From positions 68,119-132,118 of the forward strand of contig NZ_FOJY01000008.1 of the NCBI RefSeq assembly GCF_900112085.1: 64,000 bases of DNA. The letters are read 5' to 3'. The notes under the pieces are model-generated. The model ran no database searches, was not told the origin of the DNA, and was given only the letters and a program-made list of their open reading frames with translations. Every line of letters begins with the position of its first letter. Positions within the stretch are counted from its first letter, which is position 1. This document shows positions 8,373-16,612 of this stretch, piece after piece. The translations under genes were made by a program, and so were the position numbers. This stretch comes from Acetitomaculum ruminis DSM 5522. Lineage in GTDB: Bacteria > Bacillota > Clostridia > Lachnospirales > Lachnospiraceae.

Positions 8373-8475
8373 TAAAAAAAACATAGACCCTTTCGAGCCT
8401 ATGTTTTCAGGAATAATATTAATATTGCACCTTGGATTATATACCTATACCCAAGATAGGTATGATGCTTAGGAT
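8373..8475 (-). ncRNA. Predicted small RNA (about 100 nt), minus strand
   Basis: On the minus strand TTTACA (plus 8510-8505), exactly 17 bp, TATAAT (plus 8487-8482) predicts a start near 8475. The transcript contains ACCTAT-N7-ATAGGT and ends at AAAACATAG-N12-CTATGTTTT followed by a run of eight T (plus 8380-8373), a strong intrinsic terminator. No ORF with a Shine-Dalgarno lies inside. I do not recognise the family; it lacks the 4.5S, 6S and tmRNA signatures I know. Confidence 0.6.
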
Positions 8476-8680
8476 AGGTTTATTATACCCCCACGGGGTA
8501 AAAATGTAAAGGACTTTTTTTTAATTTGTTGTTTTTTTTACATAAACGGTTTGAAAAAAGTCCATTTTAACCGTATTTGGGGATTATATAAGAATAATTA
8601 TTCCCTTTACAAGGCAGGTTTTTTATTATATGATGTTTAATGTATTGCTAAGATTTTGTTTTAGAGAGGAGATTTTTAGC

Positions 8681-9133
8681 ATGAAAGACAGTCTTTCAAC
8701 CCCAGAGATTCACTGGGATAAATATAATTCACGCCGTCCTAATAATACTGACGAAGATAAAGGTTTTGTTGCAGATTTAGTGGTTAGTATTATTTTCTAT
8801 ATATTAATTGCAGCTGTTGTTTTTTGTATAAATTTTTCGGATTTTATAGGTATAGATGCCGGATTAAAATCGGGTCTTAAATTGATTGCAGGTCCCTTAT
8901 CAGCAGGTTTTCTTACGATTTTTCTTATTTATCTTATGAAGACTGCCAAATTAACTCTTGTATATATATTTGAGGCGCTTTTTGCAGGTATTTTAACTAT
9001 AGCTTCTCTTGTTATAGAGATAGGTTTTTATGATTATCTGCCTTATGACCTTACAATAGTTGCATGTACCGGAATTGCCGTTTTTATAGTGTCTGTATAC
9101 GGTTTAATTACAAATTTAATGGTTACTGACTAG
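8681..9133 (+). CDS. Small four-TM membrane protein of unknown function
   Basis: 150 aa: a polar N-terminus (about 35 residues) then four hydrophobic segments (about residues 33-53, 60-82, 88-108 and 118-143), so an integral membrane protein. I chose ATG 8681 because GAGAGGAG lies 10 nt upstream; the longer frame from 8630 would put that Shine-Dalgarno inside the gene. No recognisable motif. It precedes the EamA transporter by about 120 bp with a hairpin between, so co-transcription is doubtful. Confidence 0.7.
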   Translation: MKDSLSTPEIHWDKYNSRRPNNTDEDKGFVADLVVSIIFYILIAAVVFCINFSDFIGIDAGLKSGLKLIAGPLSAGFLTIFLIYLMKTAKLTLVYIFEALFAGILTIASLVIEIGFYDYLPYDLTIVACTGIAVFIVSVYGLITNLMVTD

Positions 9134-9186
9134 AATTTTACGATTATTAGAGGATAGAGATTTTTTTTATTGTTTTCATTTCATGT

Positions 9187-9218
9187 ATGCCAAGAAACTT
9201 TATAGAGTTTTTTGGCAT
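9187..9218 (+). terminator. Hairpin between the membrane protein and EamA gene
   Basis: ATGCCAAGAAACT-TTAT-AGAGTTTTTTGGCAT with outer ATGCCAA/TTGGCAT, followed by ATATGTTTTTTA. Terminator-like, possibly leaky. Confidence 0.4.
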
Positions 9219-9251
9219 ATATGTTTTTTAGGACTACAAAAGGAGAATAAA

Positions 9252-10166
9252 ATGAAAAAATCAATTTACGAAACCATCCCGGTGATATTATTATTTGCCG
9301 TTATATGCGGGTTATTGTGGGGAAGTGCCTTTCCTTGTATAAAACTTGGCTATAAATTTTTCCACATTGATGCCAAAGATACAGCCGGTCAGATTCTTTT
9401 TGCAGGGATTAGATTTAGTCTTGCAGGAATAATGGTTATTATTTTTAATTGCATAAAAAACAAAAAATTTATGTATCCAAAGACTTTTGCCAGTGTAAAA
9501 AGAACTCTGTCTTTAAGCCTTTTTCAGACAATTTTGCAATATATTTTCTTTTACATGGGGCTGGCCCATACCAGTGGTGTAAAGGCCTCTATAATAGAAA
9601 GTTCCAGCGTATTTTTTATAATAATACTTACCTGTTTTATTTTAAAAATGGAAAATATGGAAATAAACAAGGTTTTAGGAAGTCTTATTGGCTTTGGGGG
9701 TATATTGATTTTAAACCTGTCGGGACTGGAATTAAGCATTAATTCAGGAGATTTAATGGTTATGTTTTCGGCTTTTTGTGGAGCAATGTCTTCAGTACTG
9801 TTAAGAAAATTTGGAAATGAGGACGATACCGCCTTGTTGTGTGGCTATCAGTTTTTTATAGGGGGGATAATCCTTATTGTTTTAGCTGTTTTTGGAAAAG
9901 GAAAAATAGAATATTGGGACACCAAAGGGGTATTTTTGCTTTTATATCTGGCATTTATATCAGCAGCAGCTTATAGCCTTTGGGCATTATTATTAAAGTA
10001 TAATCAGGCATCAAAAATAGGTGTATTGGGCTTTTTAAACCCCCTGTTTGGAGTGCTTTTATCAGCCCTTCTTTTAGGAGAAGATGCTTTTAATATGAAA
10101 AGTCTCATGGCACTTATTCTGGTTTGCCTTGGAATATTTTTAGTATATAGAAAAAAATCTGTTTAA
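9252..10166 (+). CDS. EamA/DMT-superfamily transporter (10 TM)
   Basis: 304 aa with two EamA repeats (about residues 14-145 and 165-300), ten hydrophobic segments, and the family motif GLLWGSAFPCIKLGY near the N-terminus. Members export metabolites such as amino acids or purines; substrate not predictable. ATG 9252 follows AAAAGGAGAATAAA at ideal spacing; the upstream in-frame extension from 9183 lies in the hairpin leader and is rejected. Single gene, convergent with the flavodoxin. Confidence 0.88.
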   Translation: MKKSIYETIPVILLFAVICGLLWGSAFPCIKLGYKFFHIDAKDTAGQILFAGIRFSLAGIMVIIFNCIKNKKFMYPKTFASVKRTLSLSLFQTILQYIFFYMGLAHTSGVKASIIESSSVFFIIILTCFILKMENMEINKVLGSLIGFGGILILNLSGLELSINSGDLMVMFSAFCGAMSSVLLRKFGNEDDTALLCGYQFFIGGIILIVLAVFGKGKIEYWDTKGVFLLLYLAFISAAAYSLWALLLKYNQASKIGVLGFLNPLFGVLLSALLLGEDAFNMKSLMALILVCLGIFLVYRKKSV

Positions 10167-10179
10167 AAAACATAATAGT

Positions 10180-10221
10180 ATCGGGAAGAAGCCGGATAAA
10201 AATCCTAAGCTTTTTCCCGAT
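10180..10221. terminator. Terminator between EamA and flavodoxin genes
   Basis: ATCGGGAA...TTCCCGAT with an inner T-rich loop, between convergent genes. Confidence 0.5.
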
Positions 10222-10255
10222 GTTTAAATAATATAGTATAAAAGGATTTATAAAA

Positions 10256-10678
10256 CTAAGCTAATGAAGCACCAAGCTTTCTACAAGCTTCTTTAGCATC
10301 ATCATCAGGTTCTTCCATACAGGTTACACAATCAGTTGTCAAAACTGCTCCGATTCCCTTGCATTTTTCTTCCCAGTTTTGCATCCATTCACCGTCTCCC
10401 CATCCATAGGAGCCAAAAAGGGCAATTTTTTTACCGTTAAGGTCTGGTTCGCAGGCATTAAACATTGGTTCAAATATTTCTTCTTCAAGAACTTCTTCCC
10501 CCATAGCAGGACAACCAAAGGCTATACCGTCAAAATCCCCCACTTTTTCTTTGGAGAAATTTTCTGCGGAAATAACTTCTACTTCCGATCCTTTTTCTTT
10601 AATACCCTGGGCAACTTCATTTGCCATGATTTCGGTATTTCCTGTTCCACTCCAAAATACAACTGCTATTTTACTCAT
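10256..10678 (-). CDS. Flavodoxin (short chain, FMN-binding)
   Basis: 140-aa electron carrier. The FMN phosphate loop SGTGNTE is at residues 10-16; the second and third FMN loops are GCPAMGEEVLEEE and SYGWGDGEW, as in clostridial flavodoxins. Flavodoxins replace ferredoxin when iron is scarce. It lies about 65 bp downstream of the DUF3793 gene on the same strand, whose promoter carries two copies of a probable metal box, consistent with iron control. Confidence 0.93.
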   Translation of the reverse strand: MSKIAVVFWSGTGNTEIMANEVAQGIKEKGSEVEVISAENFSKEKVGDFDGIAFGCPAMGEEVLEEEIFEPMFNACEPDLNGKKIALFGSYGWGDGEWMQNWEEKCKGIGAVLTTDCVTCMEEPDDDAKEACRKLGASLA

Positions 10679-10745
10679 ATCTACTCTCCTTTATAAAATT
10701 TATATTTTCATAGTCTTTTTAAAATGGACTATGTAAAAAGCTTCT

Positions 10746-11297
10746 TTAGACAGCCACTGCAAGATCTGTAATGGACTTTCCTTTTTTCCATTGATTTAAA
10801 TAAGAATTGGTACAGTTTTTATATTGAGAAAAAGTTTTTCTGGCTTTTTCTTCGTCACCATAAACCTTCCAATATCCGATAAATTTGTAATTAAGGGCAT
10901 GATTGGTAATGAAGCCTCGTACATCCTCTGGTGGATATCCTAAAAAAAGCCCGATTTCATGAGGAAAATCTTCAAAACTTTGAAGTTTTTTATGTAATAG
11001 TTTTAAAGCATGGGCATAATCCACTTCTTCATAGCCATTTGCCTTTAATAATTTTTGAGTGCCTTCAAGGGACAAATCTGACTTAAGCCTGTCAGGACGG
11101 TACATATATATTAAAACCCTGGTTTTGGAAAAACGCATGGGGATAACTCTAATTCCCTTGGATTTAAGCTGTTTATTTAGAAAACTAATAGTTCTTTTAA
11201 CTTCATTTTTATTCTTGTAAACACAACTGAAAAGATTTGCAGTTTTTATTCCCGCAAGTGTTGGGGAACAATGTTTAATAACGAGTCCTTCCGGCAT
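10746..11297 (-). CDS. DUF3793 family protein
   Basis: 183 aa, matching DUF3793, a Clostridia family often found beside flavodoxin and Feo iron-transport genes. Conserved segments HCSPTLAGIKTANLF (N-term), RVLIYMYRP and FPHEIGLFLGYPPEDVRGFI are all present. Function unknown; the context suggests a role in iron limitation. ATG 11297 has AGGAGGGGTATTTT just upstream. Likely co-transcribed with the flavodoxin. Confidence 0.88.
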   Translation of the reverse strand: MPEGLVIKHCSPTLAGIKTANLFSCVYKNKNEVKRTISFLNKQLKSKGIRVIPMRFSKTRVLIYMYRPDRLKSDLSLEGTQKLLKANGYEEVDYAHALKLLHKKLQSFEDFPHEIGLFLGYPPEDVRGFITNHALNYKFIGYWKVYGDEEKARKTFSQYKNCTNSYLNQWKKGKSITDLAVAV

Positions 11298-11339
11298 AAA
11301 ATACCCCTCCTTGTGCCGCTTTTATACTTTTTCCTGACG

Positions 11340-11461
11340 GTTAGATGTAACTAACTACTTCGCAAAAAATTTGTCAGATAAGACTTATTTTTGATGGAGA
11401 AATTATTGGTTAGTCATATCTAACTTACTTAAAGTATATAGTTAATTATCTTTATTGTCAA
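11340..11461 (-). promoter_or_regulatory. DUF3793/flavodoxin promoter with two GTTAGAT-N3-ACTAAC boxes
   Basis: Minus strand: TTGACA (plus 11461-11456), 17 bp, TATACT (plus 11438-11433). GTTAGATATGACTAAC (read on the minus strand, plus 11424-11409) covers the start point, and GTTAGATGTAACTAAC (plus 11340-11355) lies in the leader. Both are inverted repeats GTTAG-N6-CTAAC. The same box stands before the ZIP transporter at 60419, so a metal-dependent repressor (DtxR/MntR-like or Fur-like) is inferred. Confidence 0.6.
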
Positions 11462-11549
11462 TGTTTTTAGGCATATTCTTATTGATAAAAATTTGGTAAT
11501 AACAAGACTTTAAAGCAGATATTTGCAAATTGGCCACGATACTTTAATG

Positions 11550-11578
11550 AATGGGGGTCTGCTTACACAGACCCCATT
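11550..11578. other. Isolated GC-rich hairpin in a 640-bp intergenic region
   Basis: AATGGGGGTCTG-N6-CAGACCCCATT, no T-run on either side. Stands alone between the DUF3793 promoter and the PPOX leader. Confidence 0.4.
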
Positions 11579-11815
11579 CCGTAGTAAAGAAGGTTAAAAA
11601 AATGAAAAGATATCGAAAAAACAGTCTATAACTGTTATGAACAAGTCAAATTTAATGTTTACTTATATTTTCTAAATAGGATATCGGCTTTTTGTTAATC
11701 TATTAAAGAGATATTTGAAAAATTTTTTTATTAAAATTAGTGAATAATAAAAAAATATGATTGAAATATGAAATAAAATAATACATAATAAGAGTGTTGA
11801 AATAATAATCTGATA

Positions 11816-11903
11816 ATTCATAAAAGGGTGGATTTGGGCTTTCACAGGGAAAGATGCGGGTCTTAACCGGGGGCTGTTTAATAAACAGAACTTTTTTATG
11901 AAT
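11816..11903 (+). promoter_or_regulatory. Candidate structured leader RNA before the PPOX-fold gene
   Basis: ATTCATAAAAG (11816-11826) pairs with CTTTTTTATGAAT (11891-11903), closing an 88-nt G-rich segment that holds GGT-CTTA-ACC and the palindrome CTGTTTAATAAACAG just before a U-rich stretch. The layout (closing stem, G-rich core, hairpin plus T-run, then the gene's RBS) resembles a riboswitch with expression platform, but I match it to no known class. Confidence 0.3.
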
Positions 11904-11940
11904 GATTTTTTGTATTTTAATAGCAGGAAGGAGAATAAAA

Positions 11941-12333
11941 ATGCAAGAAGTTTATGATTTTATCAAGGACGCGGGAACTTACTATCTTGCTACTGTTGAG
12001 GGGGATCAGCCAAGAGTACGTCCATTTGGAACCATTAATGTTTTTGATGGAAAGCTTTATATTCAGACCGGAAAAGTGAAAGAAGTTTCAAAGCAGATTC
12101 AGGCAAATCCAAAAGTTGAGGTTTGTGCCTTCAAAGACGGAAAATGGATAAGACTTGCAGGGGAACTTGTCAGAGATGAAAGAAAAGAAGCTAAAGAAGA
12201 CATGTTAGAACATTATCCGGATCTTAAAAAGATGTATTCAGCAGATGATGATAATACAGAAGTATTATATTTCAAGAATGCTACAGCGACTATTTCATCA
12301 TTTATGGAAGAGCCAAAGGTAGTAAAATTTTAA
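11941..12333 (+). CDS. Pyridoxamine 5'-phosphate oxidase-fold (FMN-binding split barrel) protein
   Basis: 130 aa split-barrel flavoprotein of the short PPOX-like family. Typical features are the N-terminal helix, YYLATVEGDQPRVRPFG strand pair (about residues 13-29) and KLYIQTGKVKEVSKQI. These proteins bind FMN or related cofactors; the substrate is unknown and it is not the true PdxH. ATG 11941 follows AAGGAG at ideal spacing. A structured leader lies upstream and two terminators downstream, so it is a single-gene unit. Confidence 0.85.
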   Translation: MQEVYDFIKDAGTYYLATVEGDQPRVRPFGTINVFDGKLYIQTGKVKEVSKQIQANPKVEVCAFKDGKWIRLAGELVRDERKEAKEDMLEHYPDLKKMYSADDDNTEVLYFKNATATISSFMEEPKVVKF

Positions 12334-12356
12334 TGTGAGTTTTTGGGATAAAAAAG

Positions 12357-12383
12357 ATCAGAGAATCCCTGAGGATTCTGATA
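12357..12383 (+). terminator. First terminator after the PPOX-fold gene
   Basis: ATCAGAGAATCC/GGATTCTGAT with a 2-nt bulge, followed by ATATATTTT. Confidence 0.5.
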
Positions 12384-12408
12384 TATATTTTGCTTATGAA
12401 TAAGGAAT

Positions 12409-12478
12409 GACAGGCTGTGGCTTTTTGTTACAATACACTTAAAAGTGCAATAACAAAAAGTCACGGCCTGTCGGTTTT
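12409..12478 (+). terminator. Long 22-bp-stem terminator
   Basis: GACAGGCTGTGGCTTTTTG...CAAAAAGTCACGGCCTGTC with a nested CACTT/AAGTG stem, then GGTTTTTG. An unusually long stem; it insulates the lon operon from upstream transcription. Confidence 0.7.
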
Positions 12479-12534
12479 TGGGGAATTGTAGTATAAATTG
12501 TAGTTATATTTGATTAATACACAGAAAAATTGAC

Positions 12535-12606
12535 TTGCCAAATAAAAAAAAATTTTGTACAATATAAATGGTTGTAGGTGGCGAATCTAATATGGTTCGC
12601 TTTTTT
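12535..12606 (+). promoter_or_regulatory. lon promoter with promoter-proximal terminator-like hairpin
   Basis: TTGCCA (12535-12540), 17 bp, TACAAT (12558-12563). About 10 nt after the predicted start is GCGAAT-N8-GTTCGC plus TTTTTT (12581-12606), which reads as a terminator between promoter and CIRCE. A second -10 (GATAAT, 12609-12614) lies right before the CIRCE, so two promoters or attenuation are possible. Confidence 0.5.
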
Positions 12607-12618
12607 AGGATAATACAT

Positions 12619-12645
12619 TTAGCACTCAGAATAAGTGAGTGCTAA
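12619..12645 (+). promoter_or_regulatory. CIRCE operator (HrcA binding site)
   Basis: TTAGCACTC-N9-GAGTGCTAA: a perfect match to the CIRCE consensus, 21 bp before the lon start codon. HrcA represses groESL/dnaK operons in Firmicutes through this element; here it should give lon, and the lar genes overlapping it, heat-shock control. Confidence 0.93.
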
Positions 12646-12666
12646 CAACGACAGGAGTTGATACAT

Positions 12667-14937
12667 ATGCATGTTAAAATTTTTTACGATATATTGTTAA
12701 TGCCTACGGTGGGATTTTATTTCAATAAAGAAAACTTTGAGGAAGATCTTGACAAGGTGGTAAAAGAAGGGGACGAATTATTGTTTCTCCTTCAAAAGGA
12801 GGATAAAGACAGAAAAAAATTAGTCCCTGAGGATATTTATGATGTGGCTGTTACCGGAGTTGCAGAGAAAATCACCATGGACGGAAATGTTCATATAAAA
12901 ATTAAAGACAGGGTTAAGGTTAAAAATGTCAAATTTGGAAGAAGCGGAAAATGCACTGCTGAATATGAATTATTGGAAGACATTGATGATATAAGTCAGG
13001 AAGAAGAAGATAAGATTTTTAGGGAACTTCATGCTGAGCTTATTAAATTTGTAAAAAAATGCAAGCTTGATATGAGGGTGCTTGGTTATGTGCTTCACAT
13101 GTCAGATCTTACGGAAATAGTATGCTCCCTGGTTCCATATTTGAATCTTAAAGCAGAAGAAAAATATGAAATAATGTCTCTTAGGTCAAAAAAGGAAAGA
13201 TTTATAAAATTAAGAGATGTTATTTATGAATTTATGGATGTATATGAAATCGGAGAAGAGGCTACATTAGCCGAAAGAGAAAGACAATCCGGTGATTATC
13301 AAAAGCATGTTATAAAAAGACAGATAGATTATTTACAGAAAAAATTAGATGAATTAAATCCGGAAGATGTTTCTGACATAGAAATGTTTGAGAAAAAAAT
13401 TGCAGAATCGGGAATGAATGATGAGGCAAAAAATGAAGCCACCAAGATTTTAAACCGTATGAAACAAGAAGGTCAGGACGGACACGAATACGGTATTCAT
13501 TATGACTATCTTGATTTTGTTACCTCCCTTTCCTGGAAGAAAGAGGAAATGAAGGAGATTGATTTAAATGAGGCACAAAAGATTCTTGATTCCGAACATT
13601 ACGGTTTGAAAAAAGTAAAAGACAGAATTATAGAACAATTAGCTGTTATGGCCTTAAATAAAACCCAGTCCGGCTCAATTCTTTTGTTTGTGGGAGCACC
13701 CGGAACAGGTAAAACAAGCCTTGGTCAAAGCATTGCCAAAGCTTTGGGAAGAGAATATGTAAGAATCAGTCTTGGAGGCATCAGAGATGAAGCCGAAATC
13801 AGAGGCCACAGAAGAACCTATGTGGGAGCAATGCCTGGAAGAATTATGGAGGGAATTAAAAGAAGTAAATCTTCAAATCCTGTAATGGTTCTTGATGAGG
13901 TGGATAAACTTATGAAAGATTATGGCGGCGACCCGGCAAGTGCATTGCTTGAAGTATTAGATCCTGAACAAAACAACACATTTACCGATCATTATATGAA
14001 TGTGCCTTATGATCTTTCAGATGTATTGTTTATTTGTACGGCAAATTCCACAGATACAATACCAGAGCCTCTTTTAAACAGAATGGAGGTTATACCTTTT
14101 ACGGGGTATTCACCTACTGAAAAGTTTAATATTGCCAGGGAGCACCTTCTTAAAAGAGCCATGAAGGAAGTAGGTATTAAAAGCTCATATTTTAAGATTA
14201 CAGATGAGGCTCTAAGAAAAATAATTGAAGGTTATACAGCCGAGTCAGGAGTCAGAGGTCTTAAAAAGCAAATTGACATCATGTGCAGACATGTAGCAGT
14301 TAAATATGTAAAAAAAGAGCAAAAAACCTTTACCATTAATGAAAATAAATTAAAGGAATATCTTGGAAAAAATCCTATAGAAAAGGATAAACCTGAAAAA
14401 AAGACAAAGGCAGGGATAGTTACAGGTCTTGCCTGGACAAGTGCGGGAGGAGATATATTATTTATAGAAACTGCATTTACAAAGGGAACAGGAAAGGTTA
14501 TCATTACCGGAAAACTGGGAGATGTTATGAAGGAATCAGTCCAGATTGCCATAAGTCTTGTTAAGATGATTTATCCGTCAAAAGCAGGTATGTTTGAAAA
14601 AAATGATTTGCATGTACATGTACCTGCAGGGGCAGTTCCAAAGGACGGACCATCAGCTGGAATTACCCTTGTGAGTGCCCTTTCATCTTTAGTAAATAAC
14701 AAGGCAGTTGATCCATTTACAGCCATGACAGGAGAGGTATCTTTAAGAGGTGGAGTTATGCCTATAGGAGGACTTCCGGAAAAACTTATGGCTGCTCAAA
14801 GAGCAGGTGTAAAAAGGGTATTTATACCTGAAAAGAATTTAAAGGATCTTGAGGAAGTGGCAGAGGAAGTTAAGACAAAACTGGAGATAATTCCTGTAAA
14901 AACAGTTAAGGAAGTTGTTAAGAAGGTAGTGATTTAA
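12667..14937 (+). CDS. lon: ATP-dependent Lon protease
   Basis: 756 aa, LonA type: N-terminal substrate domain (about 1-200), coiled coil, AAA+ with Walker A GAPGTGKTS at 343-351 and Walker B VMVLDEVDKL at 406-415, then the Ser-Lys protease domain with S663 in KDGPSAGIT and K706 in GGLPEKLMAA. It degrades misfolded and regulatory proteins in the cytoplasm. I prefer ATG 12667 (AGGAG 9 nt upstream) to an in-frame TTG at 12658 that would touch the Shine-Dalgarno. CIRCE-controlled; the stop overlaps the larB start (TAATG). Confidence 0.96.
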   Translation: MHVKIFYDILLMPTVGFYFNKENFEEDLDKVVKEGDELLFLLQKEDKDRKKLVPEDIYDVAVTGVAEKITMDGNVHIKIKDRVKVKNVKFGRSGKCTAEYELLEDIDDISQEEEDKIFRELHAELIKFVKKCKLDMRVLGYVLHMSDLTEIVCSLVPYLNLKAEEKYEIMSLRSKKERFIKLRDVIYEFMDVYEIGEEATLAERERQSGDYQKHVIKRQIDYLQKKLDELNPEDVSDIEMFEKKIAESGMNDEAKNEATKILNRMKQEGQDGHEYGIHYDYLDFVTSLSWKKEEMKEIDLNEAQKILDSEHYGLKKVKDRIIEQLAVMALNKTQSGSILLFVGAPGTGKTSLGQSIAKALGREYVRISLGGIRDEAEIRGHRRTYVGAMPGRIMEGIKRSKSSNPVMVLDEVDKLMKDYGGDPASALLEVLDPEQNNTFTDHYMNVPYDLSDVLFICTANSTDTIPEPLLNRMEVIPFTGYSPTEKFNIAREHLLKRAMKEVGIKSSYFKITDEALRKIIEGYTAESGVRGLKKQIDIMCRHVAVKYVKKEQKTFTINENKLKEYLGKNPIEKDKPEKKTKAGIVTGLAWTSAGGDILFIETAFTKGTGKVIITGKLGDVMKESVQIAISLVKMIYPSKAGMFEKNDLHVHVPAGAVPKDGPSAGITLVSALSSLVNNKAVDPFTAMTGEVSLRGGVMPIGGLPEKLMAAQRAGVKRVFIPEKNLKDLEEVAEEVKTKLEIIPVKTVKEVVKKVVI

Positions 14938-15692
14938 TGGAAACCAGAAAAGTACTTGAAAAACTAAAGGAAGGACTTATTTCCGTAGATGAGGCGGAAA
15001 GCTACTTTAAGAAAAAGCCCTATGAAGAAATGGGCTATGCAAAAATAGACAGTAGCAGGGAAATTCGAACCGGATTTCCCGAAGTTGTATTTTGCAGTAG
15101 AAAAGCAGATGAGCATCTTTTGGAGATATATAAAAGGCTGTATGAAGCAAATGGCGAAGTTCTTGGAACAAGGGCAAACGCTCACCAGTATGAAGTAATA
15201 AAAGATGAACTGCCACAGGTGGTTTATGATGATATTTCTCATATTTTAAAAATTGAAAAAAAGGATAAAAAGCACATTGGAAAAATAGCAGTTTGTACGG
15301 CAGGGACTGCAGATATTTCTGTAGCAGAAGAAGCTTCACAGACTGCGGAATTCTTTGGCTCTTATGTGGAAAGAATCTATGATGTGGGAGTTGCGGGAAT
15401 TCACAGGCTTTTATCTAGGATAGAAGATATTCAGTCTGCCAACTGTATTGTAGCTGTTGCAGGAATGGAAGGAGCATTGGCAAGTGTCCTTGGGGGAATG
15501 GTGGAAAATCCGGTTATTGCAGTACCTACCTCCGTGGGTTATGGTGCCAGCTTTAACGGGCTTTCAGCCCTTCTTACCATGATAAATTCCTGTGCCAACG
15601 GCATTGCCGTGGTGAATATTGACAGTGGATACAGGGCAGGATATTTATCTACTCAGATAAATCGTCTGGCTCAAAAAGGGAAATGTAATTAA
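14937..15692 (+). CDS. larB: Nickel-pincer cofactor biosynthesis protein LarB
   Basis: LarB carboxylates and hydrolyses nicotinic acid adenine dinucleotide, the first step to the nickel-pincer nucleotide of lactate racemase and related epimerases. The 251-aa protein has the PurE-like C-terminal domain: VCTAGTADISVAEEA and VAGMEGALASVLGG. Its ATG overlaps the lon stop codon, so the two are translationally coupled. larE and larA are not in this window. Confidence 0.92.
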   Translation: METRKVLEKLKEGLISVDEAESYFKKKPYEEMGYAKIDSSREIRTGFPEVVFCSRKADEHLLEIYKRLYEANGEVLGTRANAHQYEVIKDELPQVVYDDISHILKIEKKDKKHIGKIAVCTAGTADISVAEEASQTAEFFGSYVERIYDVGVAGIHRLLSRIEDIQSANCIVAVAGMEGALASVLGGMVENPVIAVPTSVGYGASFNGLSALLTMINSCANGIAVVNIDSGYRAGYLSTQINRLAQKGKCN

Positions 15693-15718
15693 AACCGGTT
15701 TTCGGGAGGAGATTTTAC

Positions 15719-16525
15719 ATGGAAAAAATATTATATTTTGAATGTTTTAGCGGAATAAGCGGGGATATGAGTGTAGCTGCCATGTTGGATTTGGGGGCAG
15801 ATTGCAAAGCATTAAAAAAAGCCCTGGATTCTTTGGGGGATAGGGGGTTTCAGGTGAAAATTTCCCGGATTAAAAAGTCGGGCCTTGATGTGTGTGATTT
15901 TTTAGTAGAACTTGAAAATGAATATCAAAACATGGATCACGATATGGAATACCTTCACGGTCATGAGCATATACATACTCACCAAGGCGAGCATGCTCAT
16001 AACCACCATCATGTAGGAATCAAGGAAATAAATGAACTTTTGGATAAGGTGGACATGACTGAAAATGCAAGAAAACTCTCCAAGAAAATATTCGACATTC
16101 TTGCAGTTGCAGAGTCTAAAGCCCACGGGATTTCAAAAGAGGAAGTACATTTTCATGAGGTGGGAGCCATTGATTCCATAGTTGATATAGTAGCTTTTAG
16201 TGTATGTTTTGACAGCTTAAATATTAAGGAAGTGTGTGTCCCTGTACTTTATGAAGGAAGGGGAAGTATAAGATGTCAGCATGGAATAATTCCCGTACCG
16301 GTACCGGCGGTTTTGAACATTTCCCAAAGGGAAGGATTAAAACTTCACATTACAGATGTTGAAGGAGAACTGGTGACTCCTACGGGAGCAGCAATTATAG
16401 CTGCAATAAAAACAAGAGATAAGTTACCTGAAAAATTTCTCGTAAAAAAAGCCGGTTTGGGAGCCGGAAAGAGGAAGTATGAAGTTCCCGGCATTCTAAG
16501 AGCTATGATTATAGAAGAAAAATAA
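15719..16525 (+). CDS. larC: LarC, N-terminal (LarC1) part only
   Basis: LarC inserts nickel into the pincer cofactor in a CTP-dependent reaction. The 268-aa protein has the family start YFECFSGISGDM, a His-rich metal-binding loop (about residues 77-100, ten or more His), HFHEVGAIDSIVDIVA, and GELVTPTGAAI. Full LarC is around 400 aa; in Lactiplantibacillus plantarum it comes from larC1 and larC2 joined by ribosomal frameshifting. Here the frame stops after RAMIIEEK and I find no larC2 in any frame before the next gene. GGAGGAG precedes the start; it follows larB by 26 bp. Confidence 0.88.
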   Translation: MEKILYFECFSGISGDMSVAAMLDLGADCKALKKALDSLGDRGFQVKISRIKKSGLDVCDFLVELENEYQNMDHDMEYLHGHEHIHTHQGEHAHNHHHVGIKEINELLDKVDMTENARKLSKKIFDILAVAESKAHGISKEEVHFHEVGAIDSIVDIVAFSVCFDSLNIKEVCVPVLYEGRGSIRCQHGIIPVPVPAVLNISQREGLKLHITDVEGELVTPTGAAIIAAIKTRDKLPEKFLVKKAGLGAGKRKYEVPGILRAMIIEEK

Positions 16526-16612
16526 GTCAAAAATGTTTTCAAAATCAAAAAAAAGTACGATATAGATTATGATTTACAAGGAGAAATATTTTATATCGGA
16601 GATAAGGCAAGT

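Noticed and set aside
9449-9742. Plus-strand open frame inside the EamA gene
   Set aside because: Out-of-frame shadow without RBS or recognisable sequence.
14964-15339. Minus-strand open frames within larB
   Set aside because: Shadows of a well-supported gene; no start signals and low-complexity translations.
16526-16612. larC2 or programmed frameshift at the end of larC
   Set aside because: No larC2-like sequence in any frame; the next gene starts 87 bp later.
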